From Ktedonobacterales bacterium (GTDB lineage Bacteria; Chloroflexota; Ktedonobacteria; Ktedonobacterales; JACDGC01), in assembly GCA_013815535.1 (NCBI GenBank), contig JACDGC010000017.1, positions 1 through 18,716 of the forward strand: a stretch of 18,716 nt of DNA. Reading direction: 5' to 3'. Below the pieces are notes generated by a model. The model had not been told where the DNA came from, made no database searches, and worked only from the letters and a program-made list of their open reading frames with translations. Of this stretch, positions 15,701-18,716 are shown in pieces. Within the stretch, counting starts at the first letter, position 1. Each line of letters begins with the position of its first letter. The position numbers were made by a program, and so were the translations under genes.

Positions 15701-18103
15701 CTCGCTTGTTCGGCGCATCACTGCGCAGGCACCTTGACGCGCGAAGAGCCAAACCCCGAAGATTATAATATTGTGCGGCTTACCCAACCCTTCACGATGC
15801 TGATGGCGCAAGAACACTCGGCCCAGGTGCCTGCGGCCAATCGCGAAGAGATCGAACGGCAATTTAAAAAGCCTAATGGTCGCTATAACTGCTTGGTGGC
15901 GACGCCGACAATGGAAATGGGCGTCGATATTGGCGCGTTGGATATGGTGCTCTTACGCAACGCACCGCCGAAACCAGCAAATTATTGGCAACGCATCGGA
16001 CGCGCTGGACGGCGCTTTCGCATGGCAGTAGCCTATACCTACTGTCGACGGGCCGAACATGATCGCTATTTCTTTGACGATCCTTTACGCATGCTTGCTG
16101 GCAGCATTGAGACGCCACGTTTCAACATGCACAACGAGAGCTTGATTCGGAAACATGTCCACGCTGCTATCCTTTCGGAACTCTTGCGGATTGCAAATGG
16201 CACAACCGCTTTGCCAGCGGCGGTGGTAGAGCAGGTGCGGAATACCCGCGAAACGCTTTTCCCCCTGTTTATCAAGCCGTTGCTATTCACGGATGGGGAA
16301 CGCTATCGTCAACAAGCAATCGATGCCTCCCCATTAGGTCAGATCCTCGATCAGTGTCGTCCCGTGTTGCAGGGGGCCATCGAGCATATCTTTGCCGACT
16401 ATTGGCCCACAAAGGATCGTGATCTCGTGACGCCAACGGCGTTGGCCACGCTCATCGACGAGATGCCTCTGCGCCTCCAAGAAGTCTATGCGACCCTCTT
16501 TGCCCGGCTGACTTGGGCACAACACACCCTCGCACGGCTCAACGCACAGCAGAGTCAGGGACGTTTGGCCCCGGAAGAAGAACGGGTGCAGCGTCGCTGT
16601 CGCAGCTTCATCGAGCATCTTGCGACGCAGGACCGCAGCACCTATACCTTGACTGTCTTCGCCCAAGAAGGCTTGCTGCCGGGCTATGGCACGTATGAGC
16701 AGGGCATCGTCGCTTATGCCGGGCGCAACATTGCCGCCCAGCCGGGTCGTGAACGCCGCGACTTCGCGCTCACGCGTGCCCCCGCGATGGCTGTGCGCGA
16801 ATACGTCCCCGGCAATCTCATCTATGCCAACAGCAGTCGTTTTAAGACGACCCTGTATCATTTGCCCGTCGACGAACAGACGGTAACGATGGACCGCTAC
16901 CACATCAATGCCGCGCACGAAAGGATCAGCTTGCATGAACCAACGATTGGGTACAATGCCGGTCAGGCGACTGTGCCAGGCTTGCGGATCAGCGATGTCG
17001 ATCTGGCCTATGTTTCACGCATTAGTGATGAGGAAGTAAATCGCTTCCAATTGCCCGTGACCATCTTTGGATTCCTCCAGGCAGAGCATCGCGGCGGCAT
17101 CACGTATGATATCAATGGCAAGCTCATGCAACTGCGTTACGCCCAGCATGCCCGTCTGGCGAATGTCGGTCCATCTGAGCAAATTAAACAGCAATTTGGC
17201 TACCCTATCTGTAGCGTATGCGGGGCGACGCGCTCACCTTTTGCGCCGGAGCGTGATCTCACGCGATTTTTAGCGGATCACCAACAGCGGTGCGGGCGCA
17301 CGCCAGATTGGTTCGTATTGACAATGGACATCGTCGTCGATGGGTTGCTGTTAAAAAACTTGTCAAATAAAGAAGAAGCAGTCAACCTCGGGGAAGGATT
17401 GCGACTTGGCGCACGACAGACGCTGGAAATGGAGACACAAGATCTCCAGATCCTTCCCTTGCCGCAATCGGATGAGACCTATGATCTTTTTCTCTACGAC
17501 CCCATGCCCGGCGGCTCGGGTCTTATGAGTCAATTACTTGACCGCTGGCAAATGACCGTCACGGCAGCATTAGCGGGAACTCAATATTGCCCGAGTGCAT
17601 GTCAACGAAGCTGCTATACTTGTCTCAGCAATTATCGCAATAGTTGGTATCATCCTGTTCTTGATCGATTTCTAGCGGCACAAATATTGTCGGGCTGGGT
17701 ATTCCCACCTCACGAGCAGCATACCCTCCCGTCGGTCGGACAAGTTATCTCGCTAGTCACCAATAGAGCCTATCAAAACCAAGGGGAGTTACGCCTTGCT
17801 ACGCTCTTGCAGTCCCACGGCTTCCATCAATTCCAACCGCAAATACCCATCACTCTTGGTGCACCTATTGGTACAACAACGCCGGATTTTTATGCCGAAG
17901 ATCCAGTGCGACATACCAAAATCGCACTCTACCTGGATGGTCCTGCCCACCTTGTACCCAAACGCCGCAAAAAGGACCGCTTTATTCGCATGCAACTCGA
18001 AGATATGGGGATCGCCGTCATCGAAATCGTTCCAGATGACTTAGATGATGCCATGATGATGCAAAGTCATTTCAAGCGCATCAGCCGTCTTTTGTTAAGA
18101 TAA
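12737..18103 (+). CDS. YprA/DruE-like DEAH helicase with DUF1998 and C-terminal nuclease-like domain
   Basis: A 1788-residue SF2 helicase of the YprA/MrfA superfamily, which includes DISARM DrmA, Druantia DruE and Dpd DpdJ; length and domain order are closest to DruE-type proteins. Motifs: ATGTGSGKTE (114-123), DEAH (269-272), SAT (306-308), ATPTMEMGVDIG (1055-1066), QRIGRAGR (1085-1092). Between the helicase lobes is an insert of about 700 residues with cysteine pairs that probably bind zinc: C527/C530, C599/C602/C612/C617, C640/C643, C975/C978/C991/C996; DNRQDA (689-694) is family-typical. DUF1998 follows, with C1618, C1622, C1626 and C1629 in its signature cluster. The last 110 residues look like a Vsr/DUF559-type endonuclease: E1684, D1717 (TPDF), D1734-G with H1738, and a basic KRRKKDR stretch. 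ATG 12737 follows GAAGGGA (12721-12727) at good spacing. It is probably a 3'-5' translocase-nuclease of a defence system; naming the exact system is not justified. Confidence 0.88.
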   Translation: MANTPERGFNPITFSERINREFLDYQFTTFPLTDPTLAAQAKATLRGPLGQSPLFRGPYISLSRSFVTGADLRDLARAGQVHPALSGLTEHPHLFAHQAAALQALQAGKHMLIATGTGSGKTEAFLYPILDHCLRLRDADAPEGIVALLVYPTNALAIDQLQRLRRMLIGSGISFGLYVGSTARHDDDVALADVLPAGATRADYDAAVLHRAAEERYIVPSEERGSEHAIAQKPPRLLLTNVNQLEMLLTRGKDVGIFAHAPLHYIVFDEAHTYAGAIGAEVACLIRRVRAFCGKGPNDVQCVGTSATVAGTDDDAEALAFAQRFFGVDPQCIALIREQYIAHPQPPTGHYQAVPSRPSADTTELLTDIVAALEADPVAEPVIRAHTRTLTGTAWPAPKPQSASDWRTLLYDHLCGNPYVAALFTHLDYPQYLAEEAQRIASQLGRSDLAPGDVHAQAELMCYLALGAAAERDGLPLMRPKVHFFVRGLEGAVLTFTDEGAPQFWLSSRDATEQQAEAVAAFDLFVCGNCGQHYLETYLTDWEVDAHGGITGGRAEGDTVVWIPGTKGEEHVQRVVFTNAVLRDDDDGSNRGAAAIYLCRKCGAMQRDPGTCQSPKCRRPGTLVTVQVPLRQANGSLERCVSCGQGASHLRGKREPIKPLRASTVADTHILAQNMLNAAPHPKLLMFTDNRQDAAFQAGWMQDHARRYRMRHLNYDALQHLPQPVATGDLEEALFTHLRQNRELAQALAPEVFLDRVDETFGHNVQADLRRYLRILLVREWVTGFKQRDSLETWGKVRVVYFAITPDHPWLTSWATRLGLTPDELTHGVTTLLDVFRRNRHFYDPKEPIFSHGWNESNADIQSGYLPMMDLPPHGVKFERGEHDKPAYVTAFQGRGQTFVMGFVQKWGIRDATQIIPFIEALWHFLAEETRVLTPVVLENSVEGPRRTALHGAAGVRQIDGARIGIVPQHERYRCGTCQRIHARPTPQLACSAHHCAGTLTREEPNPEDYNIVRLTQPFTMLMAQEHSAQVPAANREEIERQFKKPNGRYNCLVATPTMEMGVDIGALDMVLLRNAPPKPANYWQRIGRAGRRFRMAVAYTYCRRAEHDRYFFDDPLRMLAGSIETPRFNMHNESLIRKHVHAAILSELLRIANGTTALPAAVVEQVRNTRETLFPLFIKPLLFTDGERYRQQAIDASPLGQILDQCRPVLQGAIEHIFADYWPTKDRDLVTPTALATLIDEMPLRLQEVYATLFARLTWAQHTLARLNAQQSQGRLAPEEERVQRRCRSFIEHLATQDRSTYTLTVFAQEGLLPGYGTYEQGIVAYAGRNIAAQPGRERRDFALTRAPAMAVREYVPGNLIYANSSRFKTTLYHLPVDEQTVTMDRYHINAAHERISLHEPTIGYNAGQATVPGLRISDVDLAYVSRISDEEVNRFQLPVTIFGFLQAEHRGGITYDINGKLMQLRYAQHARLANVGPSEQIKQQFGYPICSVCGATRSPFAPERDLTRFLADHQQRCGRTPDWFVLTMDIVVDGLLLKNLSNKEEAVNLGEGLRLGARQTLEMETQDLQILPLPQSDETYDLFLYDPMPGGSGLMSQLLDRWQMTVTAALAGTQYCPSACQRSCYTCLSNYRNSWYHPVLDRFLAAQILSGWVFPPHEQHTLPSVGQVISLVTNRAYQNQGELRLATLLQSHGFHQFQPQIPITLGAPIGTTTPDFYAEDPVRHTKIALYLDGPAHLVPKRRKKDRFIRMQLEDMGIAVIEIVPDDLDDAMMMQSHFKRISRLLLR

Positions 18104-18107
18104 CGTC

Positions 18108-18120
18108 AGTTCTGGATAAG
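18108..18120. repeat. Left copy of 13-bp inverted repeat
   Basis: AGTTCTGGATAAG begins 4 bp after the helicase stop codon. Its exact reverse complement lies at 18268-18280. The 173-bp span they bound contains no gene I can support. Confidence 0.6.
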
Positions 18121-18267
18121 AGAGCGTGGAAAAGTCGCACTGTGCCTGGCTTTGAACCAGCTTGCCCCGAAGAAAATTGGAGAAAATCTCTCCGATATTG
18201 ATGGGAGTCCTTGCTCTTTGCATATTTTCTGCGTTGAAATGGCTCTCTCCCTAGGATGCAAGCCATC
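18121..18267. other. Noncoding stretch between the inverted repeats
   Basis: This 147-bp stretch holds a short hairpin (GGAGA-AAATC-TCTCC) and no convincing ribosome site or conserved reading frame. It could be the body of a MITE-like element or the end of the neighbouring insertion sequence. Confidence 0.4.
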
Positions 18268-18280
18268 CTTATCCAGAACT
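18268..18280. repeat. Right copy of 13-bp inverted repeat
   Basis: CTTATCCAGAACT is the exact reverse complement of the left copy. It is part of a local palindrome, TATCCAG-AA-CTGGATA (18270-18285), and sits 23 bp outside the transposase stop, so it may mark or lie near the insertion-sequence terminus. Confidence 0.6.
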
Positions 18281-18303
18281 GGATACTGTTGGCGAACTAG
18301 CAA

Positions 18304-18716
18304 TTAAGCAGCAAGAGCGGCAAAGCGAGAGGTACGTGTTGGTGCGAACGGGGTACCATTCAGCCAACGCATCAACCGAACGACATTCGTTGCCACTGCC
18401 GTACAAAGATGTTGCAAATGGGTTTTCGCCCTGCCAACATAACGCGCCCGACGCATTCCTGTCATGCGGGTCGTCTGAGCAAAGGTGCCTTCAATACCAC
18501 ATCGAGCCCGGTAGGTTTCCTGAAATTCAGGTGTTTGTTGCCGATGCCGCGCAGCTTGTAACTCGTCGTGTCGCTCTTGGGGAAAGCGAATCGTCATACT
18601 CCGACCTGTGGTGCGCGCGGTGGTACAGCGGTCGCGCACCGGACAGGGTGCGCAGATCTGCTTGGCAAAGAGAATTTGGACGACCGATTCGCCTTTGGCA
18701 TCGCTCCCCAGATACC
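18304..18716 (-). mobile_element. IS1182-like DDE transposase, C-terminal part
   Basis: The minus-strand frame is open from the window edge to TAA at 18306-18304, giving about 137 C-terminal residues of a DDE transposase. It has the cysteine-rich segment CAPCPVRDRC of IS1182-type enzymes, then an R-rich stretch and YRARCGIEGTFAQ, in which the Glu of GIEGT is the expected third catalytic residue. RRARYVGRAKTHLQH and a hydrophobic C-terminal helix follow. The N-terminal half with the two catalytic Asp residues is outside the window, so intactness cannot be judged. The gene points towards the defence genes. Its internal ATG is in the middle of the domain and is not a start. Family assignment is fairly sure at group level, less sure at IS-family level. 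Confidence 0.8.

Noticed and set aside
1..18103. Assignment as a named DISARM, Druantia or BREX system
   Set aside because: The methylase and YprA-type helicase fit in part, but the remaining DISARM, Druantia and BREX marker genes are not seen, and both ends of the island are cut.
18081..18266. A 61-residue minus-strand frame between helicase and transposase
   Set aside because: No ribosome site, no recognisable sequence, and it runs across the inverted-repeat span.

Overview
The window looks like part of a bacterial defence island, about 18.7 kb at moderately high GC. It carries six protein genes, one uncharacterised small gene, and the end of an insertion sequence. The organism cannot be fixed from sequence alone. 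The long DUF1998 helicase and Eco57I-type methylase resemble proteins I associate with filamentous Chloroflexota, but that is recollection and low confidence. No tRNA, rRNA, CRISPR array or housekeeping gene is visible, and no gap between genes exceeds about 200 bp.

Layout: (1) 1-2928 (+), the C-terminal 975 residues of an Eco57I-type adenine methylase whose start lies outside the window. (2) 3018-8057 (+), a 1679-residue protein joining a DnaQ-like exonuclease domain, a RecQ-type SF2 helicase and a UvrD-type SF1 helicase, ended by a hairpin terminator that overlaps its stop codon. (3) 8219-8659 (+), a 146-residue protein of unknown family. (4) 8827-10605 (+), a DUF262/DUF1524 (GmrSD-type) HNH nuclease. 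(5) 10751-11488 (+), a DUF5131 (Gp37/Gp68, three-Cys-motif) protein. (6) 11454-12596 (-), its partner TcmP, convergent with and overlapping it by 35 bp. (7) 12737-18103 (+), a 1788-residue YprA/DruE-like helicase with DUF1998 and a Vsr/DUF559-like C-terminus, divergent from tcmP. (8) 18304-18716 (-), the C-terminal end of an IS1182-like transposase. Between (7) and (8) lie two inverted copies of a 13-bp sequence.

How the genes may work together is inference. The methylase could mark self DNA. The two large helicase proteins, both carrying nuclease-like domains, could be the motor and effector arm, as YprA-family helicases are in DISARM and Druantia. The GmrSD-type enzyme could attack modified phage DNA. 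DUF5131/TcmP is a recurring pair of unknown chemistry that looks like a nucleic-acid modification module. Several modules have their own promoter-like or terminator-like signals, so this looks like a stack of modules rather than one operon. The most notable items are the exonuclease-RecQ-UvrD fusion, the nuclease-tailed DUF1998 helicase, the tail-to-tail overlapping DUF5131/tcmP pair, and a sharp AT-rich tract inside the methylase that looks like a swapped segment.
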